Assembly (NCBI GenBank): GCA_038154685.1
Contig: JAYPYW010000005.1
Coordinates: 1 to 64,000 of the forward strand
Direction: 5' to 3'
Origin: GCA-002722245 sp038154685
Lineage (GTDB): Bacteria; Bacteroidota; Bacteroidia; Flavobacteriales_C; GCA-002722245
Length of the DNA: 64,000 nucleotides
Positions 27,989 to 37,486 of this stretch are shown here, in pieces; position 1 is the stretch's first letter; each line of letters begins with the position of its first letter. Under the pieces are notes generated by a model. It made no database searches and was not told the origin of the DNA. It saw nothing but the letters and a program-made list of their open reading frames with translations. Position numbers and translations under genes: made by a program.

Positions 27989-30174
27989 GCAATAGAGTCT
28001 TTTACTTGCTTATTTTGAAACTTTATTTGATTCAATGAATCTCTTTTAGCAATTGCTGCAGCCTTTTCTGCATACGATTTTTCTTCTAACTCAACCGCAA
28101 ACTTTTTCTTCGCCTCAATTCTTTGCCGAAGTTCCTCTTTCTGCTTTTTTCGTTCAGCCTCCTTTTTAAGCATTAAATCTCTCTTGGCCTTAATTTTATT
28201 CTTAGCCTCTTTTAACCTTTCTGCCTCAGCTTTTTTAGCAGCCTCTAAATCTTCCTTAGTAACATCAACCTTCTCTTCCAATCCCTGTTGATACTTTGCA
28301 AGAGTTCTCTCCTTTTTCTCTAACTCCTTTTGATGTTTAAGCACTTCTTTCTTTGCTCTTTTTTGAATCTCCAACAATCGCTGTTGTTCAGCTGTTAAGT
28401 TTTTACGCTTTAAAGCTTCTTGAGCTTCTTTCTTTTTCTTTTCCCGATCCGCAAAATCTTCACCCTCTTTTCCTTCTCTGCCATCGATTTTATCCTGGGT
28501 TAGCTCTTGGTCCTTAGCCAATTTTAATGAGTCAGCTTGGCGAGCTAATTCCTCATTCAACTTATCAATATCTTCTTTTCCTTTCTTCTTCTGTTTTTTA
28601 ATCTTTCCTTTTAACTCATCTGCTTCTCCCTTCAAACGCTCTACATTCTTAGCACGCTTTTTCATTTTTTCAGCGTACTCAGCATCTTTATCAGCTTTAT
28701 CAGCAGCAGCCTTTGCTTTGGCCTGCGCTATTGCTTCCTTCTCAGCCTTCTTCTTCTCAATTGCCTTCTTCTTAGCAGCCTCATAAGCTGCATTTTTGGC
28801 TTCCATTTCCTTGCGCTTTTTTTCAGCTGCATCTATTTTTTCTTGCTTTTTCTTAAGCTCTTCTTCTGCCTTTTTCTTTTTAGCCAGCTCTTTCTTTTTA
28901 AAAGACTCTAACTTTTTCAACAAAATCTCATCTTCTTTTTGCTGCCTTTGCTGCTCTTTTAATTGATCATCCGCTAAAGCTTGCTCAGCTTTAGCTAATT
29001 TTTTCGCCTCTTTAGTTAAAAGCTTATTTCTCTCAGCTTCTAATTTTGCTTGAAGTTCTGCTCTCTTTCTTGCAGCCTCTTCCCTTTTAGCTAATAATGC
29101 TTGCTGCTCTTTTGTTTTAGCATCCATTGCTGCTTTTTGCGCCGCAGCTTTTTGATCTAACTTTTGCTTGTACTTCGCTTGTAACTCCTGCTCTCTTTCT
29201 AAAGCTTTTTGCTTGAAGTCCTCAATATCTCTTTTTTCTTCAACTTGTTTTTTAAGAATTGCTAATTCTCTTTTAAACCTGTCCTTATCTAACTTCTTTC
29301 TTTTTTCCGCCTCCTCTTTTAATCTTTTTCTATTAGCAATAGCAGCTTCAGTTCTTTTTCTTAATTCTTGTAATTGTTTCTTTTGAAGCTCTTTCTTTTG
29401 GCGCATTTCAACCTTTCTTTTTTCTTCAGCTCTTTGTTGCTGAATCTTATCTATTTGTTTCTGCGCTTCAGTTTGAGCGGTTTTTTGAGCTTTCTCTTTA
29501 TTGTTTTTAAGATCTACCTGATCAACCTTCTTTTGTGATTTATCTTTTGTTTTATTAAACTCTTGTTGCTTTTTCTTAGCTAATTGAGCTTTCTTCTCCA
29601 TCTCGTCTTGCTGACGCTGGATTTCTTTTTCCTTATCCTCTAGTAATCGTTTCTTCGCAGCTGCCTGCTTTTCAGCTCTTTCTTCTTCTTCCTTGAATTT
29701 CTTTTCTAACTCGTCAAGTTCTCTTTGAGCCTCACGCTCCTCTTCTAGTTTTTTAGCTTCCTTAGCTTTTTCTCGCTCCGCAGCTTTAGCCTCCTCTGCC
29801 TTTTCACGTTCAGCAGCGGCTTGTTCTTCAGCCAATTTTTTCTGACGCTCTCTCTCCTCTTTTTTCTTTTCAGCTAACTCTGCTGCTTTTCTTGCCTCTT
29901 CCTTTGCTTGATATTCTTTAGCTAACTCCGCCTCCTTCTTGAGTTGTTCTTTACGATATTTCGCAGCTTGTTCTTTTTGCTTAAGCATAGCCTTATACTC
30001 AAGCTCATCTTGTTTCCTTTGACGTTCTCTCTCTTTTCGCTGGCGCTTTAACTCTTCCTTACGTTGTTTGATTTTTTGCCTCGTATCATCCTGGGCATAG
30101 GCCTGTTGAGTTGATAGTGCAAACAACACTATCAATAAGATTTTAAATAAATATTTAAAACAATTTTTACTCAC
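27989..30174 (-). CDS. Giant exported coiled-coil protein, N-terminal part
   Basis: The ATG at 30174 opens with a signal peptide (FKILLIVLFALSTQQAYAQ, cleaved at about residue 27). About 700 residues of Lys/Glu/Arg/Gln/Ala-rich helix follow without a break to the gap at 27988. With the pieces at 27381-27978, 26968-27370 and 23440-26967 it forms a single unit of about 6.7 kb (roughly 2240 codons plus unknown gap lengths). Export with so long a charged helix suggests a periplasmic or surface filament or spacer. No homologue with a known function is recognised. Plus-strand open frames inside it are antisense shadows. Confidence 0.8.
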
Positions 30175-30378
30175 ACTCGTAGTACACTCAACTTAGTTCT
30201 TAACTCATTATCCACCAAAGCCTTAATTGGCGGACGATTCGTTTTACGAAGATTTAGAGTAAAAGTTATCCCTTTAAAATATTTCTCAAAATTAGTAGTG
30301 TATCATTAAATTTTTATTCGTAATATTGCACTCCCTTTTTTGGAGGGCGTATTTAATTACATTGAAAGTATTATCAAA

Positions 30379-30735
30379 ATGGATTTACTTAGAGAAGTAT
30401 CAAACGAATTAGTAGAGAAGAAAGAGTGGCCAGAATTTAAAGCTGGGGACACTATTACAGTATATTACGATATCAAGGAAGGTGAAAAAACAAGAACTCA
30501 GTTTTTCCAAGGTGTTGTATTACAAAGAAGAGGATCAGGAGTTACTGAAACTTTTACAATTAGAAAAATCTCTGGAGGAGTAGGTGTAGAAAGAATTTTC
30601 CCATTCAATTCTCCATTTTTAACTAAAATTGAAGTTAATAAAAGAGGTAAAGTTAGAAGAGCAAGAATCTTTTACTTACGTGAAAGAACTGGTAAATCTG
30701 CTAGAATCAAAGAAAAAATCGTTTTCAAAAAGTAA
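30379..30735 (+). CDS. rplS: 50S ribosomal protein L19
   Basis: A component of the large subunit at the 30S-50S interface. The 118-residue product from ATG 30379 has the family core: FKAGDTITVYY, FQGVVLQRRGSG, TIRKISGGVGVERIFP, and RRARIFYLRERTGKSARI at the C-terminus. An earlier in-frame TTG at 30340 would add 13 residues not seen in L19. It is a single-gene unit with its own terminator. Confidence 0.97.
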   Translation: MDLLREVSNELVEKKEWPEFKAGDTITVYYDIKEGEKTRTQFFQGVVLQRRGSGVTETFTIRKISGGVGVERIFPFNSPFLTKIEVNKRGKVRRARIFYLRERTGKSARIKEKIVFKK

Positions 30736-30756
30736 TTTGATCACGTTACAATATTC

Positions 30757-30786
30757 AAAGCCGTTTGCAATGCAAACGGCTTTTTT
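30757..30786 (+). terminator. Terminator after rplS
   Basis: AAAGCCGTTTGCA (30757-30769) pairs with TGCAAACGGCTTT (30771-30783), so the practical stem is about 11 bp, and a T tract follows. Confidence 0.92.
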
Positions 30787-30811
30787 GTTTTAGTTTATTC
30801 TTATTTAAAGC

Positions 30812-30886
30812 GCCCGCTGATCTCGCAGATCCCTCAGATTAAAACTATACTTAAAAGATCTGTGAGATATTTGGGGTCAGTTGGAA
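30812..30886. repeat. Dispersed 'ATCTGTGAGAT'-type intergenic repeat
   Basis: The left arm has CTGATCTCGCAGATCCC. The right arm, about 50 bases on, has AGATCTGTGAGAT and GGGGTCAG. Related words recur at 33686-33812, 40580-40695 and 46750-46862. Confidence 0.55.
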
Positions 30887-30962
30887 AATAATCGTCATTA
30901 CTTAAATCTAAGATCTCTAGAAATACCATAAGCAAACTTGAAAAATTGATTAATTTTAACAC

Positions 30963-32270
30963 ATGAACATTATTCTTCCCATCTTATTTTTCGCCTTCTT
31001 TACTTGGGGAGTTTATAGATGGAACTTTTTTAATGTTCAGGGATTATCCAAAAGATTCCTTGTAACCGCTTTTGTTATCAAGATTATTGCAGGTTTTGTT
31101 TTAACCTTGGTTTACACACATTACTACCCTAACAGAGCAGAGGCTGATACATTCAGGTATTTTGATGATAGTTATCACCTACATCGTGCAGTTTGGGAAA
31201 ATCCAAAGGCCTATTTAAGAATGCTTTTTGGTGTTGATGATGGAAAGGATTTGATGCCATATTTGGATGCTATGAATAATTGGTTCCCAGCGGAACGGAC
31301 TACTTTTTATAACGATAACAGAACTGTAATAAGAATCAATGCCTTAATAAGATGGATTTCGTTTGGAAGTTACTATGTTCATTTACTCATATTTAGTTTT
31401 ATTTCATTTTATGGACTCACCTTTATATACAAAGCTTTCCATAGATACTTTGCTGGTAAAAAGTTATGGTTAGGGTTAATTCTATTTTTTACTCCCACGA
31501 TTGTTTTTTGGAGTTCGGGAATACTAAAAGAAGGTCCTTTACTTTTCGTTTTTGGAATAACGCTTAACGTTATTAATAAGATATTTACTAAACGAGCCTA
31601 TTGGCAACACTATTTGCTCCTTGTTTTTTGTTTTCTATTTCTATTCCACCTTAAGTTCTATGTTGGATTATTATTAATTCCAGCCATTACTGGTTACCTC
31701 TGGATATTAAGTCCAAAGGGGCCTCATCCGGCAATAAAGGCTATTTTAAATTATGGCGCCTACTTTTTAGCAGCAATTGTTTTCCATTATCAAGTAAGTT
31801 GGAACTGGAGTTTGTTTACAGTCCTTAAATGGAAAAGAAGAGATTTTCTTGGGTTAGCCGAATCCATGAATGCTAGAAGTTTAATTGAAACAGGAAATCT
31901 TGAAGATAATCCAATTAGTTTCCTACAAAACATGGGACTTGGTTTTATAAACGCAGTTACTCGTCCGTTCCCTTGGGAAGTGTACTCGCCTGTTATTCTT
32001 CCAAATTCAATTGAGAATCTTATAATTCTTGCCTTTATTGCTATTTGCATCCTCTTTGGTAAAAGAGTCAACTTCCAAAACATAGGTTACTTTTTCATAA
32101 TGTATGCTTTCTCATTGTTAGCAATTATTGGAATGGTGACACCGATTATGGGAAGTTTAGTTAGATACAAAATACCAGCAATTCCTTTTCTTTTAATGTT
32201 CTTTTTATTGTTCCTCGATAAAGAAAAAGGAAAAAAAGTTTTGTTCTTATTCAATAATAAGAACGCTTAG
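30963..32270 (+). CDS. Multi-pass membrane protein, GT-C glycosyltransferase-like topology
   Basis: The 435-residue protein has about ten hydrophobic segments and a large extracytoplasmic loop after segment two. That loop holds an acidic motif (EADTFRYFDDS, about residues 59-69). This arrangement resembles GT-C type glycosyltransferases and oligosaccharide polymerases, but I recognise no named family, so the role is a guess. It ends 14 bases before the CAP-domain gene. The two may be co-transcribed. Confidence 0.65.
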   Translation: MNIILPILFFAFFTWGVYRWNFFNVQGLSKRFLVTAFVIKIIAGFVLTLVYTHYYPNRAEADTFRYFDDSYHLHRAVWENPKAYLRMLFGVDDGKDLMPYLDAMNNWFPAERTTFYNDNRTVIRINALIRWISFGSYYVHLLIFSFISFYGLTFIYKAFHRYFAGKKLWLGLILFFTPTIVFWSSGILKEGPLLFVFGITLNVINKIFTKRAYWQHYLLLVFCFLFLFHLKFYVGLLLIPAITGYLWILSPKGPHPAIKAILNYGAYFLAAIVFHYQVSWNWSLFTVLKWKRRDFLGLAESMNARSLIETGNLEDNPISFLQNMGLGFINAVTRPFPWEVYSPVILPNSIENLIILAFIAICILFGKRVNFQNIGYFFIMYAFSLLAIIGMVTPIMGSLVRYKIPAIPFLLMFFLLFLDKEKGKKVLFLFNNKNA

Positions 32271-32284
32271 TACGTTGAAATTTT

Positions 32285-32896
32285 ATGCACCCTATTTTTT
32301 TATCCTTTCTCCTAATCCTTGCAACCAATTGGACAAGTGATGAACAAATAAAAGCTAAATCCAATGTTAGATCATCTGAAATGAGTCAAATTGAACAGGA
32401 TGTGATTTATTATATGAACTTAGTACGAATCAACCCTGCTAAATTTAAAACGGAAAATCTTGATCCATTCTTAAAGGAAAACGGCAAAAAATACTCCAAG
32501 AAATATGTTAGGTCACTCAAGAAAGACTTGTTAAAAACGGATGTCCTTCCTCCTCTTAATTATACTGAAAAGCTTTTCGACTTTGCAAAACACCATGCAA
32601 AAACCACCGGTAAAACTGGTAAAGTAGGTCATAGATCTGTAATGATGAAGAGCTATAAAACTCGCACTAAAAAGTTATTAAAAACATACTCCTATGTGGG
32701 TGAAAACATACACTATGGTTCGGATGACGCACTACAAATAGTTATGGAATTACTTATTGATGATGGCATTAAGGATGTTGGGCATCGCAAAAATATTCTA
32801 AGTAAAAATTTTGTTTTTGCTTCCGCTTCAATGCAGCCGCATAAGCGATACAGACAAAATTGTGTGATCGAGTTTGGTGGAAAGTTGGTTGAGTAG
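32285..32896 (+). CDS. Exported CAP-domain (SCP/PR-1-like) protein
   Basis: The 203-residue product has an N-terminal hydrophobic signal (MHPIFLSFLLILATNW). A CAP domain follows with MNLVRINPAKF, a central histidine in FAKHHAKTTG, GENIHYG, and GHRKNIL, the conserved family blocks. Bacterial CAP proteins are secreted and mostly of unknown function. The loop KYSKKYVRSLKKDLLKTD is unusually basic. Confidence 0.85.
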   Translation: MHPIFLSFLLILATNWTSDEQIKAKSNVRSSEMSQIEQDVIYYMNLVRINPAKFKTENLDPFLKENGKKYSKKYVRSLKKDLLKTDVLPPLNYTEKLFDFAKHHAKTTGKTGKVGHRSVMMKSYKTRTKKLLKTYSYVGENIHYGSDDALQIVMELLIDDGIKDVGHRKNILSKNFVFASASMQPHKRYRQNCVIEFGGKLVE

Positions 32897-32939
32897 TTAT
32901 TCCTTCAGACTGCAAAGACTTTCACAGAAATCCTTCACG

Positions 32940-32963
32940 GTTTGGTAGACACGCGGGTCTACG
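32940..32963. repeat. Small hairpin repeat upstream of the MepA-like gene
   Basis: GTAGAC-ACGCGG-GTCTAC forms a 6-bp hairpin within a GC-rich 24-base block that differs from its AT-rich surroundings. It overlaps a false TTG start. Confidence 0.5.
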
Positions 32964-32974
32964 CCTACAAAGAA

Positions 32975-33676
32975 ATGCGAATTACAGTTATTTTATTAGG
33001 GCTGACTTTGGTTGGTTGCAGTCCTAAATCTATTAAAGGTTCTGGAAAAAGCACCTCAAAAGGAACAGTTAGAAAAGGGGAATTAATTAATGGAAGAAGG
33101 TTTCCTAAGAAAGGTGATAACTTTAAATACTTTTCGAAATTCACCTATTTCTTAAATGGTCGGGCTTGGGTTCATCAAAACGTTTTGGACATAAGTCTAG
33201 AGGCTTATCAAAAATGTAAAACTATTATGCCCAACAGGAAATTCATGGTTATGGAATGCTCCCATAAATATGGCGGTAAAATGTGGCCCCATCGAACACA
33301 TCAGAATGGAACTTCAATTGATTTTGCCAGTCCCTTAAAAAGGAACAATAAACCTTACCACGGAGATCAATGGCGGGGAATTTGGCATTACGCAATGAAT
33401 TTTGATGAGCAAGGCAGGTTTAAAATGAACAAGAAAATCAGCATCGATTTTGAATCGATGGCTAAGCACATTCTTGCCCTCGAAACTGCAGCTCGGAAAA
33501 GAAAAATGTATATCAAAAAGGTACTACTAAAAATAAACTTGAAAGATGATTTTTATAAAACCCCAAGCGGGAAACTAGTTAAGCAAAAAAGAATTTACTT
33601 TGCTAAATATCTGCCGCCGCTAATAGACAATCAGCATGATGACCATTATCATATTGATTTTGGGTTTTTGAGGTGA
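32975..33676 (+). CDS. MepA-like (LAS-type, M74) peptidoglycan endopeptidase lipoprotein
   Basis: From ATG 32975 the product is 233 residues with a lipoprotein signal (ILLGLTLVGC). The catalytic domain has HRTHQNGTSIDFASP (zinc His and Asp) and HDDHYHIDFGF at the C-terminus, the two metal-binding blocks of penicillin-insensitive murein endopeptidases. It probably cleaves peptidoglycan cross-links in the periplasm. The earlier in-frame TTG at 32942 lies in a hairpin and is rejected. The residue after Cys is Ser, without the acidic surface-export signal. Confidence 0.82.
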   Translation: MRITVILLGLTLVGCSPKSIKGSGKSTSKGTVRKGELINGRRFPKKGDNFKYFSKFTYFLNGRAWVHQNVLDISLEAYQKCKTIMPNRKFMVMECSHKYGGKMWPHRTHQNGTSIDFASPLKRNNKPYHGDQWRGIWHYAMNFDEQGRFKMNKKISIDFESMAKHILALETAARKRKMYIKKVLLKINLKDDFYKTPSGKLVKQKRIYFAKYLPPLIDNQHDDHYHIDFGFLR

Positions 33677-33685
33677 TTTTTAGCT

Positions 33686-33802
33686 CTCACGGATTTACAC
33701 AGATTTTTCAAAATACTTGCTAAACATACCCCTTGATCCCCTTTCTAAAGTGGAAAGTATTTTTCTTCGAAAAATTTTAAATAATCTGTGTAAATCCGTG
33801 AG
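33686..33802. repeat. Long inverted repeat between convergent genes
   Basis: CTCACGGATTTACACAGATT (33686-33705) is the perfect reverse complement of 33783-33802, with a 77-base spacer. AGATCTGTGG follows the right arm. It belongs to the same word family as the repeats near 30812, 40580 and 46750. It may also terminate the converging genes. Confidence 0.85.
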
Positions 33803-33822
33803 ATCTGTGGAAGCAATAAAAC

Positions 33823-35232
33823 TTACTCCTCGAAAAACTTACTGTGGAAATTAGTGAGGTATAACTTATCCGTTGCTCTTGTTATACCGGTATACAACCA
33901 ACGAATATATTCCCTATCAATCATCTCATCTGTTAAATAACCCTGATCAACAAAAACGTTTTTCCATTGGCCACCTTGGGATTTATGACAAGTTATAGCG
34001 TAACCAAACTTCACCTGTAAAGCGTTAAAATAAGGGTCATCTTTTATAGCCTTTTGCCTTTTTCTTTTGTCCCTAATATCAGGATAGGAATTCCAAATTT
34101 CCTCGTATAATCTTTGTCCGTCCTCTCTACCCAAAGAAGGAGTCTCCGCCATCAAAGTATCCAGTAGAATCTTAACTTCAAACTCCACCTCTTTCTTGTA
34201 ATCCAATAATCTGAGGGAAACATTGGCGAACCTATACCCAAAGCGATCCTCATAATCTACTACCCTCATCACCTCAGCCATGTCACCATTGGCAATAAAA
34301 TCTATATCGGTTTCTTCTTTTAACCAAAAGTAATTGTTCCTAACAACCATTAATAAATCTCCAGCATTCAATTCATCCTCTTGGTAGAGCACACTATACT
34401 TTATATATTTATTGAAATTGTTAGCTTGTTTATTAGATCTGCAAACTATGATAGTGTTCTCTACTCCATCTTTTCCGTAACAAGAAGACACTTCTTCTTC
34501 AATATCATAACCACTTAAAGCCCTAATATCTTCATAATCTCCCAGTTCAAACCTGGGAAAGAATTCTTCCTCTTTATCGAGCGTGTTCCTTAATAAAGTA
34601 GCATTATGTAAAATTCCGGATCCTTCTGCCTGACGGGTAACTTCGCTTAACTCTATCTCACCAACTTGGAGCGGGAACCTTGCAGAAAGGTAAGCTGCGT
34701 CAAGAGCAGGACTTTCAGAACTACCCACAGGGGGAAGTTGGGCGGTATCTCCAATCAAAATTAATCGGCAATTTTTCCCCGAATAAACATAGTCTAATAA
34801 ATCATCCAACAAAGTCCTTCCCTTTGAAATGAAGGAAGACCCAATCCCTCCAGAATCCGAGATCATTGAAGCTTCATCAACAATAAAAACAGTGTTTGTA
34901 TGCTTGTTCTTTTGAATAGTAAATTCAATTCTCCCTTCTTTTCTAGCTTGATAATAAATCTGCTTATGGATGGTAAAAGCTGATTTATTCGAATAACTAC
35001 TAAGCACTTTAGCGGCCCGACCTGTTGGAGCAGATAAAACAGATTTCAGACCAACTTTTGGCAACCAATTAATAAACGAGGAAATAAGCGTTGTCTTCCC
35101 TGTCCCCGCATAACCTTTTAGTATAAATAGTGCAGGTTTTGATTGGTATGCAATAAACTTTTCCAGCTTTTCCATGGCCAATTCCTGCAAGGAGGTTGGC
35201 TGAAAAGGAAAGTGGTCTTTGAGTAATTGCAT
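33823..35232 (-). CDS. RecD-like ATP-dependent DNA helicase
   Basis: This 469-residue SF1B helicase has Walker A GYAGTGKT at 40-47, VVDEASM-type Walker B (FIVDEASMISD), LIGDTAQLPPVGSS (motif III), and the C-terminal UvrD_C_2 block with YAITCHKSQGGQWKNVFVD and YTGITRATDKL (motifs V/VI). It is shorter than RecD2 and lacks the long N-terminal domain. It resembles the Bacteroidota RecD-like/Dda-like helicases involved in replication or repair. It is a single gene, convergent with the MepA-like gene. Confidence 0.9.
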   Translation of the reverse strand: MQLLKDHFPFQPTSLQELAMEKLEKFIAYQSKPALFILKGYAGTGKTTLISSFINWLPKVGLKSVLSAPTGRAAKVLSSYSNKSAFTIHKQIYYQARKEGRIEFTIQKNKHTNTVFIVDEASMISDSGGIGSSFISKGRTLLDDLLDYVYSGKNCRLILIGDTAQLPPVGSSESPALDAAYLSARFPLQVGEIELSEVTRQAEGSGILHNATLLRNTLDKEEEFFPRFELGDYEDIRALSGYDIEEEVSSCYGKDGVENTIIVCRSNKQANNFNKYIKYSVLYQEDELNAGDLLMVVRNNYFWLKEETDIDFIANGDMAEVMRVVDYEDRFGYRFANVSLRLLDYKKEVEFEVKILLDTLMAETPSLGREDGQRLYEEIWNSYPDIRDKRKRQKAIKDDPYFNALQVKFGYAITCHKSQGGQWKNVFVDQGYLTDEMIDREYIRWLYTGITRATDKLYLTNFHSKFFEE

Positions 35233-35266
35233 ACATTAAAGTTACTACGAAATCCGTAAGAATAAT

Positions 35267-35300
35267 ACACAGGTAAAAACAAGGGTTTTCCAACCTGTGT
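35267..35300. repeat. Nested hairpin in the divergent region before 35386
   Basis: ACACAGGT (35267-35274) pairs with ACCTGTGT (35293-35300), with an inner AAAAC/GTTTT pair. It lies between the helicase start and the membrane protein gene, so an operator role is possible. Confidence 0.6.
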
Positions 35301-35385
35301 TAACTTAATATTAAGATTTCTAAAACCCCTTACCCTACTAGGAATTAGTTGTAATTTAGCGCCGTAAAATTAATTTTAAGTTAAT

Positions 35386-36630
35386 ATGGAAATCGGATCA
35401 TTTTTCAAACCGGTTGTATACGCACTGCTAGGAGTTTTAGGTTTAGTTACTGTTTTAGTTCCTTACATTAGTTACGACGAAGCTTATTTTTTTGGTGAAG
35501 ATTATTACATCACAATTTGCGATTCTGTAGAAGTTTGTTAAGAACCATACGAGAAAGATTTAGTTCAAAGAGAAAGAACTGAATTTGCTTACGCTGAAAA
35601 AAGGGATGTTTTTAACAAGGTAAAACCTGTTTCAGATTCTCTTCAATTTATATTAAACAAGGCTACTATTAACAAAGATTCAGCTAAGATCAAGGAATTA
35701 AACAGCATCATCATGGATCTTAATTTTAAGACTGATGAAAAAGTAGCTGCGATCATGGAAAAGTATAGCCTTGAAAAAATGCCTAAAGCTCAATTAGAAG
35801 CTAAAATTGCTGCAATTAAGGATACTTTATCAATGGATCAATACATTCTTGTTGTTGCCAATCAAATCAGAAACCCTAATGGTTTAAGCACTATTCCTGA
35901 TGTTAAGCTAGAGGACATTAAAAGAAAAAAAGTAAACCTTCAAGATAAAGGAGGTTACCTTATCGTAGGATTAGTTCTTATTGGATTAGTTGCCTTCATG
36001 TTACTGATGGAAAAGGAACTTATTCCTTTACACCAAGAACCATTAAAAATTGGAGGAATTGTAATTTTCTTTGGATTAGCAATAATCCTAGGATTTAAAT
36101 CATACGGTAGCTTAGCTGACGATATTGAATTCAAGAAAATTTTTGAGGCAAGAGAACTAGTTGTTAGAGAGAAATTAGTTCAAATTAAAGATATTCAGGT
36201 TGAGTATTTAGGAGCGAAAGAAGAGTATTGCTCTAACTGGGATACATTAATTAACTACGTAAAAAATGACTCAGCTTCTATTGTAAGGTACCTAGTAGAC
36301 AAAAATGATACTGCAGCTGTAAACAATGCGCTTAGAAACAATCAACCAATTAAGGACACAACCTTTATTCCCATCCACACTAAAGTTTTTGGTGAAGGTC
36401 ATTCCGTTAATTTAGATTCTTTAGCTTTTGTACCATTCACTGCCAAAAAGTTTGAATTACAAACAAGAAAAGCGAAAAATGCCAATAACCGCGATGTATT
36501 CTTTATCGAAGTAAAAACTAAGAAAAAGAACTTTGTGGATATGTTAGAAATCTACCCAGAAAACTTTGATGAGGATATTTTCATTCAAATTGGTAGTTTA
36601 GCAGAACCTACAACAGAGGGTAACTGGTAA
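35386..36630 (+). pseudogene. Membrane protein gene interrupted by an in-frame TAA
   Basis: From ATG 35386 the frame encodes a membrane segment (about residues 9-31, KPVVYALLGVLGLVTVLVPY) and continues to TAA at 35539-35541. It then continues in the same frame, without another stop, to 36630 (414 residues in total). The codons after the stop (EPYEKDLVQRERTEFAYAEK) are coding-like. Two more membrane segments follow (IVGLVLIGLVAFMLL and IVIFFGLAIILGF), then a charged soluble domain. The first later Met that could start translation is at 35713, which would lose the first membrane segment. No family is recognised. The locus may be a true nonsense mutation, readthrough or a base error. Confidence 0.75.
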
Positions 36631-36637
36631 ACTATAA

Positions 36638-37486
36638 ATGGAAGTTTTTATTGATAAATCATATGACGCCAAGTCGGTAGCAAAGTATAATCTTAGCTTA
36701 AAGATTGGCGATGATTTTTTCATAGCTAACGCGTCTAAACAAAAAGCTTCAACTCATTTAGCTATTGCTGAAAAAGGTTTTGCTTCCGAATTAAAGGAAG
36801 GTTTTCAAATCGGACAGTTTGTTAATGCTCTTAAAACTAGTGACATTAAGATTTCTAAAAAGTATCAAAAGGTTAACATATCTATTGCTAACACTCAATT
36901 TGCAATTGTTCCAAAAGCTTTATTCAATAAATCAAAAGTGGAAGATTACTTGAATTTAAATTCTTCTCATAAAACTGATATTGATTTTAGGTTTAAGACT
37001 TTAGATAAAGAAGGAATTATTGTTTGCTATGGTATTCCCAAGGAGTTAAACGATTGGATAAAAAAGGTTTTCCCTACTGCTAAAATTACACATGATATGG
37101 CAGTAGTAATCGAATCAGTGTTAAGAGATTTTCACTCCGTTTCAGAAAGCAGATTGGTGCTTAATATTCATAAGGGATACTTCGATCTGATTTATATAAA
37201 TAAAGGAAAGTTGGAGTTTGCTAATTCCTTTCTTTATAGTGAAAAGGAAGACTTACTTTACTACACTCTTTTTGCTTGTGAACAGTTGGGAATTGATCTA
37301 CATGAAATAGAAACATATTTACTTGGTGAGATAAAAAAAGGAAGTGAGCAGCATCAGCTACTTTTTCAATACATTAAGAACCTTTATTTCGGCTCTAGAA
37401 ATAAAAATATTAAGGTTGCTGGTGGTTTAAACGAAATCCCAAACCACTATTTCTATTCTGTATTCAATCAAGGTTTATGCGTATAA
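36638..37486 (+). CDS. DUF3822 family protein
   Basis: This 282-residue cytoplasmic protein resembles an actin-like ATPase fold of two halves. In Bacteroidota it commonly precedes rsmD, as here, where its stop overlaps the rsmD start by 10 bases. The IHKGYFDLIYINKGKLEFAN segment and the terminal NHYFYSVFNQGLCV are typical of the family. The function is unknown, but the conserved pairing suggests a link with ribosome modification or coenzyme A genes. Confidence 0.85.
   Translation: MEVFIDKSYDAKSVAKYNLSLKIGDDFFIANASKQKASTHLAIAEKGFASELKEGFQIGQFVNALKTSDIKISKKYQKVNISIANTQFAIVPKALFNKSKVEDYLNLNSSHKTDIDFRFKTLDKEGIIVCYGIPKELNDWIKKVFPTAKITHDMAVVIESVLRDFHSVSESRLVLNIHKGYFDLIYINKGKLEFANSFLYSEKEDLLYYTLFACEQLGIDLHEIETYLLGEIKKGSEQHQLLFQYIKNLYFGSRNKNIKVAGGLNEIPNHYFYSVFNQGLCV

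Noticed and set aside
24725..27995. Several plus-strand open frames rich in Ser, Phe and Leu opposite the giant coiled-coil gene
   Set aside because: They are antisense shadows of Lys/Glu codons (AAA/GAA read as TTT/TTC). They lack domains and overlap a strongly coding minus-strand frame.
32942..32974. TTG start for the MepA-like lipoprotein
   Set aside because: It lies in a hairpin repeat and displaces the lipoprotein signal that starts at ATG 32975.
26968..35541. Stop-codon reassignment of TAA
   Set aside because: TAA ends many intact genes here (for example phoH, xerD, atpC), so two in-frame TAA codons are better explained by mutation, strain mixture or error.
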